From positions 3,130,853-3,194,852 of the forward strand of contig CP054936.1 in assembly GCA_013364255.1 (NCBI GenBank): a DNA stretch of 64,000 nt, read 5' to 3'. Within the stretch, counting starts at the first letter, position 1; each line of letters opens with the position of its first letter. Below are positions 45,432 to 54,707 of the stretch, piece after piece. The stretch is from Streptomyces seoulensis. Lineage in GTDB: Bacteria; Actinomycetota; Actinomycetes; Streptomycetales; Streptomycetaceae. The notes beneath the pieces are model-generated. The model saw only the letters and a list, made by a program, of their open reading frames with translations. It searched no databases and was not told the DNA's origin. The translations under genes were made by a program, and so were the position numbers.

Positions 45432-46088
45432 ATGACGTACAGCGGAGAGGTGCGGGTCGGCGGCCCGGCGGACGTGCATGAGCTGAAGGACCTGATGATC
45501 ACCAAGATCGCGGTCGGTCCGATGGACAACAACGCCTATCTGCTGCGCTGCCGGGCCACGGACGAGCAATTGCTGATCGACGCGGCCAACGAGGCGCACA
45601 CCCTGCTCGGCACGATCGGCGACGACGGCATCGCCTCGGTCGTCACCACCCACCGGCACGGCGACCACTGGCAGGCGCTGGCCGAGGTGGTGGCGGCCAC
45701 CGGCGCGCGCACGTACGCGGGCCGCGACGACGTCGAGGGCATCCCGGTGCCGACCGACGTCCCGGTCGACGACGGGGACACGATCCGGGTCGGGCAGGTG
45801 GAACTCACCGCCCGCCATCTCGTCGGCCACACCCCCGGCTCGATCGCGCTCGTCTACGACGACCCGCACGGGCACCCGCACGTGTTCACGGGCGACTGCC
45901 TCTTCCCCGGCGGCGTCGGCAACACCCACAAGGACCCGAAGGCGTTCGCCGGCCTGCTCCACGACGTGGAGACGAAGATCTTCGACGCCCTGCCGGACGA
46001 GACCTGGGTCTATCCCGGCCATGGCGACGACACCACGCTGGGCGCGGAGCGCCCGCACCTGCCGGAGTGGCGCGCACGCGGGTGGTGA
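45432..46088 (+). CDS. Metallo-beta-lactamase-fold hydrolase (glyoxalase II-like)
   Basis: 218 residues. The metal motif THRHGDHW (HxHxDH), later GHTPGS, FTGDCLF and YPGHGDDTT are complete, indicating a binuclear zinc hydrolase of the hydroxyacylglutathione-hydrolase type, probably acting on mycothiol or other thioesters here. TAGGCT (45419-45424) 7 nt before the ATG suggests a leaderless message of its own, though it lies only 43 bp after the mycothiol-type gene. Confidence 0.9.
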   Translation: MTYSGEVRVGGPADVHELKDLMITKIAVGPMDNNAYLLRCRATDEQLLIDAANEAHTLLGTIGDDGIASVVTTHRHGDHWQALAEVVAATGARTYAGRDDVEGIPVPTDVPVDDGDTIRVGQVELTARHLVGHTPGSIALVYDDPHGHPHVFTGDCLFPGGVGNTHKDPKAFAGLLHDVETKIFDALPDETWVYPGHGDDTTLGAERPHLPEWRARGW

Positions 46089-46305
46089 GCCGCGCGCGAG
46101 CGGGCGCGGGACATCCTGGGGGCGTGCTGCGGAGGCGGGGGCGCGGGAGGCGGGGGCGCGCACACCCCGTGTGAAGGCCGCGCACGCGCCGGTCGCCCGC
46201 AGGCGCTCCCCATCCGTTCGTCCGCGCGGTGGACTGAGGGCAGTCCGCGCAGGTCGACGGCCCTGCGCGGCACGGGCCCGGCCGTCGGTCTCATTCCCCG
46301 TCCTC

Positions 46306-46335
46306 GACCGGCGGCCCCGGCCCGGCCGGTCTTTC
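46306..46335 (+). terminator. Terminator with T-tract
   Basis: GACCGGC (46306-46312) pairs with GCCGGTC (46325-46331), followed by TTTCT, the only hairpin noticed here with a U-rich tail. It lies 3' of the MBL-fold gene and abuts the aroQ stop. Confidence 0.5.
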
Positions 46336-46808
46336 TACGCGTCCGCCCGCGCCGCTCCGGCCAGCGCCGCCACCCGCTCCACCGCGAAGGCGTATCCCTG
46401 CACCCCGCAGCCGGCGATGACTCCGTCGGCGCGCAGCGACACGTAGGAGTGGTGGCGGAAGGTCTCGCGCCGGTGGACGTTGGAGATGTGGACCTCGACG
46501 ACGGGCAGGCCGTCGCAGGCGTTGAGCGCGTCCAGGATCGCCACGGAGGTGTGCGAGTAGGCGGCGGGGTTGATGACGACGCCGCAGTGGTGCAGCCGCG
46601 CCTCGTGGATCCAGTCGATCAGCTCGCCCTCGTGGTTGGACTGCCGGAAGTCCACGGTGCCGCCGTGCGCGGCCGCCGTCCTGGCGCACAGGGCCTCGAT
46701 GTCCGCGAGGGTGTCGGGACCGTAGATCTCCGGCTGCCGCTGACCGAGCAGGTTCAGGTTGGGGCCGTTGAGAATCATGATCGGGGCGCTGGCCAGGGTG
46801 CGGGGCAC
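46335..46808 (-). CDS. aroQ: Type II 3-dehydroquinate dehydratase
   Basis: 157 residues, the usual length. It dehydrates 3-dehydroquinate in the shikimate pathway. [16 protein letters not shown] (catalytic loop Arg and Tyr), NPAAYSHTS and [18 protein letters not shown] (catalytic His) are intact. GTG at 46808 with GGAGG close upstream. No other shikimate genes are adjacent. Confidence 0.96.
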   Translation of the reverse strand: MPRTLASAPIMILNGPNLNLLGQRQPEIYGPDTLADIEALCARTAAAHGGTVDFRQSNHEGELIDWIHEARLHHCGVVINPAAYSHTSVAILDALNACDGLPVVEVHISNVHRRETFRHHSYVSLRADGVIAGCGVQGYAFAVERVAALAGAARADA

Positions 46809-46919
46809 GGTTCCTCCATGTCCGTTCGGGGTCCGTTCGGGCGTACGACGGCCCGCCGGGGCCGCCGCTCGCCCCCGGTCTATCACGGCCCGCCGGCCCC
46901 GCCGCGGGCGCGGGAAGAC

Positions 46920-48020
46920 CTAGGGATTGATGGCCAGTTCCAGGTAGGCCGCGAAGATGACCAGGTGGACGCCGCCCTGGAGGGGGGTGGCCCGGCCCGG
47001 CACCACGGTCAGCGAGCCGACCACCACCGTGAGCAGGAGCAGCAGCATGTGGGTGGAGCCGAGGCCGAGCACCAGGGGCCCGGGGAGCCAGACGGAGGCC
47101 AGGGCGACGGCCGGGATGGTCAGGCCGATGCTGGCCATGGCGGAGCCGAGGGCGAGGTTGAGGCTGGTCTGCATCCGGTCGCGCCGGGCGGAGCGCAGCG
47201 CGGCGATGGTCTCGGGCAGCAGCACCAGCAAGGCGATGATCACACCGACCACGGCGTGGTGCAGCCCTGCCGCGGCCACTCCGGACTCGATGGTCGGCGA
47301 GACGCTCTTGGCCAGTCCGACGACGCCGACCAGGGCGAGCCCGAGCAGGGCCAGGCTGGTCCAGGCCGTGCGCGCCGAGGGGCGCTCCGCGTGGTGGTCG
47401 GAGGTGATCACGTCGCCCTGCCGGGTGATCGGCAGGAAGTAGTCGCGGTGCCGCACGGTCAGGGTGGCCACGAACAGGCCGTAGAGGATCAGTGAGGACA
47501 GGGCCGCGAAGGTGAGCTGGACGCCGGAGAACTCCGGGCCCGGCTTGCTGGTGGTGAACGTCGGCAGGACCAGGCTGAGGGTGGCCAGGGTCGCCACGGT
47601 GCCGAGGGCGGCGATGGTGCCCTCGGCGTTGAAGACGGCCGTGCCGTGCCGCATCGAGGCGACCAGGAGGCAGACTCCGATCACGCCGTTGCAGGTGATC
47701 ATCACCGCCGCGAAGACCGTGTCCCGGGCCAGGGTGGCGCTCTTGTCGCCGCCGTCGGCCATCAGGGTCACGATCAGGGCGACCTCGATGACGGTGACGG
47801 CGACGGCGAGGACCAGGGAGCCGAAGGGTTCGCCGACCCGGTGGGCGACCATCTCGGCGTGGTGCACGGCCGCCAGCACCGATCCGGCGAGCACCAGGGT
47901 CACCAGGACGACGACCGCGACGGGCAGGCCGCGTCCCCACGTCAGTGCCAGCAGGACGACCGCGAGCACCGGCACGGCGGTCGTCCACGCCCTCATGAGC
48001 GCCCTGAGCCGCGTGATCAT
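46920..48020 (-). CDS. ChaA-type calcium/sodium:proton antiporter
   Basis: 366 residues with about 11 membrane helices. The two repeated CaCA-type acidic motifs are visible as AEMVAHRVGEPFG...VTVIEVALIV and, in the second half, ETIAALRSARRDRMQTSLNL. Such proteins export Ca2+ or Na+. ATG at 48020 is chosen as the first Met before the hydrophobic N-terminus; upstream codons are Gly/Pro-rich. It follows terC on the same strand after 160 bp, so both may be expressed from the riboswitch-bearing transcript. Confidence 0.88.
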   Translation of the reverse strand: MITRLRALMRAWTTAVPVLAVVLLALTWGRGLPVAVVVLVTLVLAGSVLAAVHHAEMVAHRVGEPFGSLVLAVAVTVIEVALIVTLMADGGDKSATLARDTVFAAVMITCNGVIGVCLLVASMRHGTAVFNAEGTIAALGTVATLATLSLVLPTFTTSKPGPEFSGVQLTFAALSSLILYGLFVATLTVRHRDYFLPITRQGDVITSDHHAERPSARTAWTSLALLGLALVGVVGLAKSVSPTIESGVAAAGLHHAVVGVIIALLVLLPETIAALRSARRDRMQTSLNLALGSAMASIGLTIPAVALASVWLPGPLVLGLGSTHMLLLLLTVVVGSLTVVPGRATPLQGGVHLVIFAAYLELAINP

Positions 48021-48180
48021 GCTGCGATCGTCGCAGAGGGCCGGTGGCTTCGCATTCCGGCCGCCGCCCTCGGGCGGGGCCCCCGCGCCGTCGTGGCGCG
48101 GGGACCGGTGGCCTTCCGCCGCGGTGCGGGGCGGGGGCCCGTGACCGGCGGGGGCCGGGCGGGCGTTGCCGTCCCGGCGC

Positions 48181-49194
48181 TCAGACATCGACGCTCTCCT
48201 TCGCGGCGCTGTCGCCCCGGTCTTCCGCCACCTCCTCGGCCGCGGACTTCTTCCTGGTGGCCAGCAGGCTGGTGGCCGTGGTGACGGCCAGGACCACGCA
48301 GATCACGCCGAGGGAGACGGCGGTGCTGATCTCCGGGACATGGACGCCGGACTCATGCAGCGCGTGCAGCACCAGCTTGACGCCGATGAAGCCGAGGATC
48401 ACCGACAGGCCGTACGACAGGTGGACCAGCTTCTTCAGCAGGCCGCCGATGAGGAAGTACAGCTGCCGCAGACCCATCAGGGCGAAGGCGTTGGCGGTGA
48501 AGACGATGTACGGGTCCTGGGTCAGGCCGAAGATCGCCGGGATGGAGTCGAGGGCGAACAGCACGTCGGTGGTGCCGATCGCGAGCATGACGACCAGCAT
48601 CGGGGTCATCACGCGCTTGCCGTTCTCCCGGATCCACAGCTTGGTGCCGTGGTACCGGTCGGCCACGCCGAAGCGGCGCTCGGCGGCCCTGAGCAGCTTG
48701 TTCTCCTCGAACTCCTCGTCCTCCGGGTCGGACCCGCCGGCCCGGGCCTCCTGGATCAGCTTCCAGGCGGTCCAGATCAGGAAGGCGCCGAAGAGGTAGA
48801 ACACCCACGAGAAGTTCGCGAGGACGGCGGCTCCCGCCGCGATGAACGCGGCGCGCAGCACCAGGGCTATGAGGACGCCGACCAGCAGCACGCGCTGCTG
48901 GTAGTGCGAGGGCACGGCGAACTTCGCCATGATCAGGACGAAGACGAAGAGGTTGTCGACGCTCAGCGACTTCTCGGTGATGAAGCCGGCGAAGAACTCG
49001 CCGGCCGGCCGGCCGCCGGCGAAGAGGAGCAGGCCGAGCCCGAAGAGGCCGGCCAGGGTGATCCAGACGACGGTCCAGATCCCGGCTTCCTTGAGGGACA
49101 CGTCGTGGGGCTTGCGGCCGATGAAGAAGTCGACCGCGATCAGGGCGGCCAGGCCGACGATGGTCAGGACCCACAGGGTCGTCGAGACATCCAT
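48181..49194 (-). CDS. TerC-family membrane protein (Mn efflux type)
   Basis: 337 residues with about nine membrane helices. TerC hallmarks: LSVDNLFVFVLIM (acidic metal residue) in the third or fourth helix and TTDVLFALDSIPAIFGLTQD in the second half. TerC/YkoY proteins are linked to manganese export and metalation of exported enzymes. ATG at 49194 with GGAGG 5 nt upstream. A yybP-ykoY-type riboswitch leader lies directly upstream, supporting a Mn2+-related role rather than tellurite itself. Confidence 0.92.
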   Translation of the reverse strand: MDVSTTLWVLTIVGLAALIAVDFFIGRKPHDVSLKEAGIWTVVWITLAGLFGLGLLLFAGGRPAGEFFAGFITEKSLSVDNLFVFVLIMAKFAVPSHYQQRVLLVGVLIALVLRAAFIAAGAAVLANFSWVFYLFGAFLIWTAWKLIQEARAGGSDPEDEEFEENKLLRAAERRFGVADRYHGTKLWIRENGKRVMTPMLVVMLAIGTTDVLFALDSIPAIFGLTQDPYIVFTANAFALMGLRQLYFLIGGLLKKLVHLSYGLSVILGFIGVKLVLHALHESGVHVPEISTAVSLGVICVVLAVTTATSLLATRKKSAAEEVAEDRGDSAAKESVDV

Positions 49195-49227
49195 TGCGCC
49201 TCCGGCAGGTGCGTACGTCATGGCAGA

Positions 49228-49347
49228 TGTGTCAGCGGCGTCGCTGCCGGAGGTCTCTTCCGCCCGGAGTCCGGGCCGGCGCCCCGGGATCCGCTCGGAT
49301 CCGTGCTGACGGGTGCGCCGCAGGCGATGGGAGTACTCCCCTCCGTA
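49228..49347 (-). promoter_or_regulatory. yybP-ykoY-type (Mn2+) riboswitch leader of terC
   Basis: On the minus strand the leader starts near 49347 with CGTACGGAGGGGAGTA (GGGGAGTA core at 49341-49334) and has the second conserved segment AAGAGACCTCCGGC at 49259-49246, the two internal-loop signatures of the yybP-ykoY class. GC-rich helices lie between. TerC/YkoY genes are a classical target of this riboswitch. Confidence 0.75.
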
Positions 49348-49353
49348 CGGAAG

Positions 49354-49383
49354 ACAGTACCCCAATCACCAAGGAATGGTAAA
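49354..49383 (-). promoter_or_regulatory. terC promoter
   Basis: -35 TTTACC (49383-49378), 18-nt spacer, -10 TACTGT (49359-49354). Predicted start about 49347, immediately before the riboswitch core. The surrounding 49360-49440 is AT-rich for this genome. Confidence 0.6.
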
Positions 49384-49457
49384 GAGGAAGGCAAAGGAAA
49401 GATCAAAGGTGCAGCTCAGGGCCATTTTACTTACCCTTGGTGTACGACTGCCCGCGG

Positions 49458-51659
49458 TCAGCGACCCAGGGCCCGGCGGGCGGCGGCGACCTCCGCGAGG
49501 ACCTGCCACAGCACCTGGCTGCCCCCGGGGACGCGAGGCGGCTCGTACGTCCACGCGTGCCCGACCCAGGGGTCGGCGAGGTGGTCGTCGGGGACCGGCG
49601 TCAGCCGCAGCAGCGACCGCCACAGCGGGTCCAGCAGCGGGCCGTAGCCGGCCGTGTCCTCCCGGGCGGCGACCATCATCAGATGGACGCCGACGGACGG
49701 GCCCTCGTCCGCCAGATAGCGCAGCCGGGTCACCGCGCGGTCGTCGAAGCCGTGCGGGAAGTCGTTGACGATCAGCAGCTGCTCGGAGGTGTCGTAGCCC
49801 GGCGGCAGCGCGTCCGAGGCGCCGCCGCGCACCGCCATCTGCACCAGGTCCACCCGCGTGGTCAGCCGGCTCAGGACGTCCGCGACACCGGCGGCGCCGC
49901 TCGCGGGCGCGCCCGCGAGCACACCCGTGTCCACCAGTGGCGCCAGGGCCCGCGCGGCGGAGCCGGCCGGATCGATGACGTGCACGCCGAACTCGCCCGC
50001 CGGGTACACCGCGAGCAGCCGCGCGGCCAGGGACACGGCCGTCTCCATCGCCAGACGGCGCGGATCGGTGCCGTCGGCGGACGTCCCGTCGAACCCGCCC
50101 GAGCCGCCGCCGTCGATCCACAGGCCGCGTTCCAGCGGCAGCCGGATCAGCATGGGGATGCGCAGGTCGGGCGCCTCCGACAGGTGGAGGTCGCCGAGGC
50201 GGGCGGCCATCGGTATCTCCATCGGCGCCCGGTAGCCCTGCCAGACGGGGTTGTCCCAGCCGGCGTAGGCCGGCGGCAGGGCGGGCTCCACCACCTCCGA
50301 CTCGGCGGTCAGCTGGGCCAGGTCGCGGTCGAGGGCCTCCCTGGCCCGGTCGACCAGCTCGGTGTGCCGGGCGCGTGCCGTCTCCCGTGCCGCGTCGCCC
50401 TGGCCCCCGATCCGGCTGCGCGGGTCGGACAGGGCCTCGTCCAGCTCCTTCTCCCTGCGCGAGTCGGCGAAGTCGACGGCGCTGCGGTAGGCGGCCACGG
50501 TCCGGGCCAGGTCCTCGAACATGCCCCAGACCTGGTTGTAGAGCCGTTCGTCCATGGTCCAGCCCGTCGCGTCCCCGGCGACCGGCCGCGCGGGCCGGCC
50601 GGGCTCGGCCGGGGGTGCGGCCTGCGGGGGCGCGGGCGGGGCGGTGGTCCGCCGCCGTGGGTGCTGGTAGTCGATCGGTCCGCCCGGGGCGGCGGAGGCG
50701 GTCGCCGCCGGGCGGGCGGCCTCGGCGATGTCCGGGCCCGGCCCCGGGGAGCCGCCCGGGACAGGGGTCTGCGGGGTTCCGTGGGCCGGGTGGGAGGGCT
50801 GCGGGGCCGCGCCGTCCTGGTGGGGCGGCCGCGGGGCCGGCGCCGGGTGCGCTGGGACGCCGGCGCCCTGGCTGTCGTGCGGTGGCGACGGCTGGGCCGG
50901 TACGGACCCGAGTGGCGTGTCCGAGGGCGGCGTGACGGACGGGCCGGCCTCAGGTGGCGTGGCCGCCGGGGCGGGCCGGTCGGGGGGTGCCGTCGGCGAG
51001 CCCGTGGGCGCGGTCGTCCGGGTGGCGCTCTGCGGGGCCGTCGCGGTGGGCCGGGGCGGGCGGTCGGGGTCCGCCGGGGGCGGCGGCGGGGCGGGCACCG
51101 AGCGGGCCGGGCCCTGGGCCACCGCCTCCTCGACGGTGCGCGCCAGGCGGTGCGCCTCCGGGAGGCCCTGGTCGGTGAGGAGTTCGGCGAGGCCGCCGGC
51201 GTAGCCCTGGCCGACCGCGCGCACCTTCCAGGCGTCCTGTCTGCGGTAGAGCTCCAGGGCGATCACGGCGGACTCGGCGTCCAGGCCGGTGATCGTGTAG
51301 TCGGCGAGCGCGGCGCCGGACGGACCGGCGACAGCGACGAAGGGGGCGGCGACCGCGCCGAAGCGGGCCGGGCCGCCCGGCCCGGCGGGCAGGGCCAGCA
51401 GCACGTCGACGCGATGCACGGTCTCCGGCAGCGCCGCCAGGTCGACGGCGAGCCGGTGTTCGGCGGCGGCCCGGCGGGGAACCTCGAGTCCGGGCAGGGC
51501 GGGGGCGCCGGGGTGGGCCACCCGGTCGGCGCCGCTCACCCTGCCGTTCTCGTCGGCGGCCGCCAGGGCGGCCACGACCGGCGTGCCGGCCGAGATCCGG
51601 ACTTCGAGGCGCTCCTCGGAGAGCGGGTGGTTCTGCCCCCGCACCAGCTCGGCCGTCAT
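49458..51659 (-). CDS. TerD-domain protein fused to a FtsK/HerA-like ATPase-type domain
   Basis: 733 residues in three parts. Residues of about 1-175 are a TerD beta-sandwich (HRVDVLLALPAG, YTITGLDAESAVIALELYRR). Then comes a Pro/Ala/Gly linker (about 180-360). The remainder resembles a P-loop ATPase of the FtsK/HerA type with GLWIDGGGSGGFDG in the place of Walker A and LLIVNDFP as a Walker-B-like strand. The classical GxxxxGK[ST] is absent, so ATPase activity is doubtful. Ter-domain proteins act in metal and stress response complexes. It is downstream of a stand-alone TerD gene and upstream of terC. Confidence 0.75.
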   Translation of the reverse strand: MTAELVRGQNHPLSEERLEVRISAGTPVVAALAAADENGRVSGADRVAHPGAPALPGLEVPRRAAAEHRLAVDLAALPETVHRVDVLLALPAGPGGPARFGAVAAPFVAVAGPSGAALADYTITGLDAESAVIALELYRRQDAWKVRAVGQGYAGGLAELLTDQGLPEAHRLARTVEEAVAQGPARSVPAPPPPPADPDRPPRPTATAPQSATRTTAPTGSPTAPPDRPAPAATPPEAGPSVTPPSDTPLGSVPAQPSPPHDSQGAGVPAHPAPAPRPPHQDGAAPQPSHPAHGTPQTPVPGGSPGPGPDIAEAARPAATASAAPGGPIDYQHPRRRTTAPPAPPQAAPPAEPGRPARPVAGDATGWTMDERLYNQVWGMFEDLARTVAAYRSAVDFADSRREKELDEALSDPRSRIGGQGDAARETARARHTELVDRAREALDRDLAQLTAESEVVEPALPPAYAGWDNPVWQGYRAPMEIPMAARLGDLHLSEAPDLRIPMLIRLPLERGLWIDGGGSGGFDGTSADGTDPRRLAMETAVSLAARLLAVYPAGEFGVHVIDPAGSAARALAPLVDTGVLAGAPASGAAGVADVLSRLTTRVDLVQMAVRGGASDALPPGYDTSEQLLIVNDFPHGFDDRAVTRLRYLADEGPSVGVHLMMVAAREDTAGYGPLLDPLWRSLLRLTPVPDDHLADPWVGHAWTYEPPRVPGGSQVLWQVLAEVAAARRALGR

Positions 51660-51777
51660 GGCCTTCTCCCCCTGTGCCGTGCCGTGTCGTGTGCCGTGCC
51701 GCCCGCCGCGGCGTCCTCGCGAGGTGCGGCGCCGCGGCCTCCTGCGAGGTGCGGGTCCTACGGGTTTCCGCGGGTTC

Positions 51778-52356
51778 CTACAGGTGCGGCCAGATCGCCG
51801 GCATCAGGTCCTGGAAGGTGCGGCCGTTGGCCGGGGCGCCGAGAGCCGTCATCGACCAGCCGGTCCCCGCGCGGTGCACCTTCGCCATCACCTGCGCGGT
51901 GTAGTCGCCGCCGCCGGCCAGGGTGTAGCGGGCGAGTTCCTGTCCGTTGGTCTCGTCGACCAGACGGCAGAAGGCGTTCTGCACCTCCTGGAAGGTCTGC
52001 CCCGTGAAGGAGTTCACGGTGAAGACGATCTGGTCGATGTGCACCGGGACGCGCTGGAGGTCGACGAGGATGGCCTCGTCGTCGCCGCCCTGGCCGACGC
52101 CGCCGACCAGGTTGTCCCCGGTGTGCCGCACGGAGCCGTCGTCGCTCACCAGGTGGCGGAAGAAGACGACGTCGACCGGCTCCTTGCCGGCGAAGAGCAC
52201 CGCGGAGGCGTCCAGGTCGATCTCCCGCGTGCGCGAGCCGAACAGGCCCCGGCGCGGGGCCGCCTGCCAGCCGAGACCCATACGGACCGCGCTCAGGCTG
52301 CCCCCGTCGTTCTTCTGCAGACTGATGGCCTGACCCTTGGTCAAGTTGACGGTCAC
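51778..52356 (-). CDS. terD: TerD-family stress protein
   Basis: 192 residues, typical length. Start NLTKGQAISLQK, the calcium-binding acidic motifs EIDLDASAVLF and GQGGDDEAILVDLQRVP, and YTLAGGGDYTAQVMAKVHR near the end. TerD proteins bind Ca2+ and form part of tellurite/oxidative stress complexes. GTG at 52356 with GAGAGGGGAAG upstream. It is the first gene of a pair with the TerD-fusion gene 118 bp downstream. Confidence 0.93.
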   Translation of the reverse strand: MTVNLTKGQAISLQKNDGGSLSAVRMGLGWQAAPRRGLFGSRTREIDLDASAVLFAGKEPVDVVFFRHLVSDDGSVRHTGDNLVGGVGQGGDDEAILVDLQRVPVHIDQIVFTVNSFTGQTFQEVQNAFCRLVDETNGQELARYTLAGGGDYTAQVMAKVHRAGTGWSMTALGAPANGRTFQDLMPAIWPHL

Positions 52357-52510
52357 GGCTGCTTCCCCTCTCGGACTACGCCCCTGTTGCCGCGGATTGC
52401 GCGGTTGACCAGAACCCTACGCAGACGCCTTGGCCGCGCCACGGCCGGTGCGCACTTTGTGTCGGTCTTGCAACACAGCGCGTACCAGGGCGTACCGGCC
52501 TCTTCCCGGA

Positions 52511-54667
52511 TCAGGCCAGGCCGGCCTCCCGCATCTGGCGCAGCTCCTTCTTCATCTCCGAGACCTCGTCGCGCAGCCGGGCCGCGACCTCGAACTGCAG
52601 CTCGGCCGCGGCGGCGCGCATCCGCTCGGTCATCTGCTCGATCTGCTCGGCGAGCTGGGCCGCCGGGCGGTCGGTCGGCACGGTCTCCGCCGCCTTGCCC
52701 TTGGCGGACTTGCCCGCCTTGGCGCCCTTGCCGCCCTTGAGCGTCTGGTCGCCGAGGGAGGGCACGGGAGCCTTGGCGCCCTTGCCGTCCTTGGTCTTGC
52801 GGTAGCCGGTGCCGAGCAGCTGCTCGGTGTCGACCTCCTCGCGCGCGATCTGCGCGACGATGTCGTTGATCTTCTTGCGCAGCGGCTGCGGGTCGATGCC
52901 GTTCGCCTTGTTGTAGGCGATCTGCTTCTCCCGGCGGCGGTTGGTCTCGTCGATGGCCTTCGCCATCGCCGGGGTGATCTTGTCCGCGTACATGTGGACC
53001 TGGCCGGAGACGTTGCGCGCCGCGCGGCCGATGGTCTGGATGAGCGAGGTGCCGGAGCGCAGGAAGCCCTCCTTGTCGGCGTCGAGGATCGCCACCAGGG
53101 ACACCTCGGGCAGGTCCAGGCCCTCGCGCAGCAGGTTGATGCCGACCAGGACGTCGTACTCGCCGGAGCGCAGTTCGCGCAGCAGCTCGATACGACGCAG
53201 GGTGTCGACGTCGCTGTGCAGGTAACGGACCTGGATGCCCAGCTCCAGGAAGTAGTCCGTGAGGTCCTCGGCCATCTTCTTGGTGAGGGTGGTGACCAGG
53301 ACGCGCTCGTCCTTCTCGGTGCGCTCGCGGATCTCGTGCACCAGGTCGTCGATCTGGCCCTCGGTTGGCTTGACGACGACCTCGGGGTCGACGAGGCCGG
53401 TGGGGCGGATGATCTGCTCGACCTGGCCGTCGGAGCGGGACAGCTCGTACTGGCCGGGGGTGGCCGACAGGTACACCGTCTGGTCGATGCGCTCCTGGAA
53501 CTCCTCCCACTTCAGCGGGCGGTTGTCCAGGGCGGAGGGCAGCCGGAAGCCGTGGTCCACGAGGGTGCGCTTGCGGGAGGCGTCGCCCTCGTACATCGCG
53601 CCGATCTGGGGGACGGTGACGTGCGACTCGTCGATGACGAGCAGGAAGTCCTCCGGGAAGTAGTCGAGCAGGGTGTTGGGCGGGGTGCCGGGGGCGCGGT
53701 CGTCGAAGTGCATCGAGTAGTTCTCCACGCCGGAGCAGGTGCCGATCTGGCGGAGCATCTCGATGTCGTAGGTGGTACGCATGCGCAGCCGCTGGGCCTC
53801 CAGCAGCTTGCCCTGCTTCTCCAGCTCGGTCAGGCGCTCGCCCAGCTCCTTCTCGATGCCGTTGACCGCGCGCTCCATGCGCTCGGGGCCGGCGACGTAG
53901 TGGGAGGCCGGGAAGACGTAGAGCTGCTGGTCGTCGCTGATGATCTCGCCGGTGAGCGGGTGCAGCGTGGACAGCGCCTCGATCTCGTCGCCGAACATCT
54001 CGATGCGGACGGCCAGCTCCTCGTAGACCGGGAAGATCTCGATGGTGTCGCCGCGCACCCGGAAGGTGCCCCGGCTGAAGGCCAGGTCGTTGCGCGTGTA
54101 CTGGATGTCGACGAAGCGACGCAGCAGTTCGTCGCGGTCGAGTTCGTCGCCGACCCGGAGAGGGACCATGCGGTCGACGTACTCCTGCGGCGTGCCCAGG
54201 CCGTAGATGCAGGAGACGGAGGCGACCACGACGACGTCACGGCGGGTGAGCAGCGAGTTGGTCGCGGAGTGGCGCAGCCGTTCGACCTCCTCGTTGATCG
54301 AGGAGTCCTTCTCGATGTAGGTGTCCGACTGCGGGACGTACGCCTCGGGCTGGTAGTAGTCGTAGTACGAGACGAAGTACTCGACGGCGTTGTTGGGGAG
54401 CAGCTCGCGGAACTCGTTCGCCAGCTGGGCGGCCAGCGTCTTGTTCGGCGCCATGACGAGGGTCGGGCGCTGGAGCTTCTCGATCATCCACGCGGTGGTG
54501 GCGGACTTGCCGGTGCCGGTGGCGCCGAGCAGGACGACGTCCTTCTCGCCTGCCTGGACGCGCCGGGCGAGGTCGGCGATGGCCTTCGGCTGGTCGCCGC
54601 TGGGCTGGTAGGGGCTGACGACCTCGAAGGGCGCCACCGTGCGTTCGATCTGGGAAACGGGCCGCAT
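52511..54667 (-). CDS. uvrB: Excinuclease ABC subunit B
   Basis: 718 residues. A helicase-fold damage verifier. Walker [12 protein letters not shown] (about residues 40-50), beta-hairpin [20 protein letters not shown], helicase motifs QTIGRAARN and a C-terminal UVR motif ([14 protein letters not shown]). ATG at 54667 lies 8 nt from the -10 TACGGT, so it is probably leaderless; the upstream start at 54697 lies inside the promoter and is rejected. Confidence 0.97.
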   Translation of the reverse strand: MRPVSQIERTVAPFEVVSPYQPSGDQPKAIADLARRVQAGEKDVVLLGATGTGKSATTAWMIEKLQRPTLVMAPNKTLAAQLANEFRELLPNNAVEYFVSYYDYYQPEAYVPQSDTYIEKDSSINEEVERLRHSATNSLLTRRDVVVVASVSCIYGLGTPQEYVDRMVPLRVGDELDRDELLRRFVDIQYTRNDLAFSRGTFRVRGDTIEIFPVYEELAVRIEMFGDEIEALSTLHPLTGEIISDDQQLYVFPASHYVAGPERMERAVNGIEKELGERLTELEKQGKLLEAQRLRMRTTYDIEMLRQIGTCSGVENYSMHFDDRAPGTPPNTLLDYFPEDFLLVIDESHVTVPQIGAMYEGDASRKRTLVDHGFRLPSALDNRPLKWEEFQERIDQTVYLSATPGQYELSRSDGQVEQIIRPTGLVDPEVVVKPTEGQIDDLVHEIRERTEKDERVLVTTLTKKMAEDLTDYFLELGIQVRYLHSDVDTLRRIELLRELRSGEYDVLVGINLLREGLDLPEVSLVAILDADKEGFLRSGTSLIQTIGRAARNVSGQVHMYADKITPAMAKAIDETNRRREKQIAYNKANGIDPQPLRKKINDIVAQIAREEVDTEQLLGTGYRKTKDGKGAKAPVPSLGDQTLKGGKGAKAGKSAKGKAAETVPTDRPAAQLAEQIEQMTERMRAAAAELQFEVAARLRDEVSEMKKELRQMREAGLA

Positions 54668-54674
54668 GTCATCA

Positions 54675-54697
54675 ACCGTACGACCCGCCACTGACAA
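54675..54697 (-). promoter_or_regulatory. PafBC-type DNA-damage promoter of uvrB
   Basis: TTGTCAGTG-N8-TACGGT on the minus strand, full consensus match, with the predicted transcription start on the uvrB ATG. Confidence 0.85.
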
Positions 54698-54707
54698 CGC
54701 GGTCCGA

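Noticed and set aside
49334..49344. Reading GGAGGGGAGTA upstream of terC as the ribosome site of the longer open frame to 49365
   Set aside because: It fits the riboswitch core instead; the true terC start at 49194 has its own GGAGG, and the predicted transcript start at about 49347 lies inside the longer frame.
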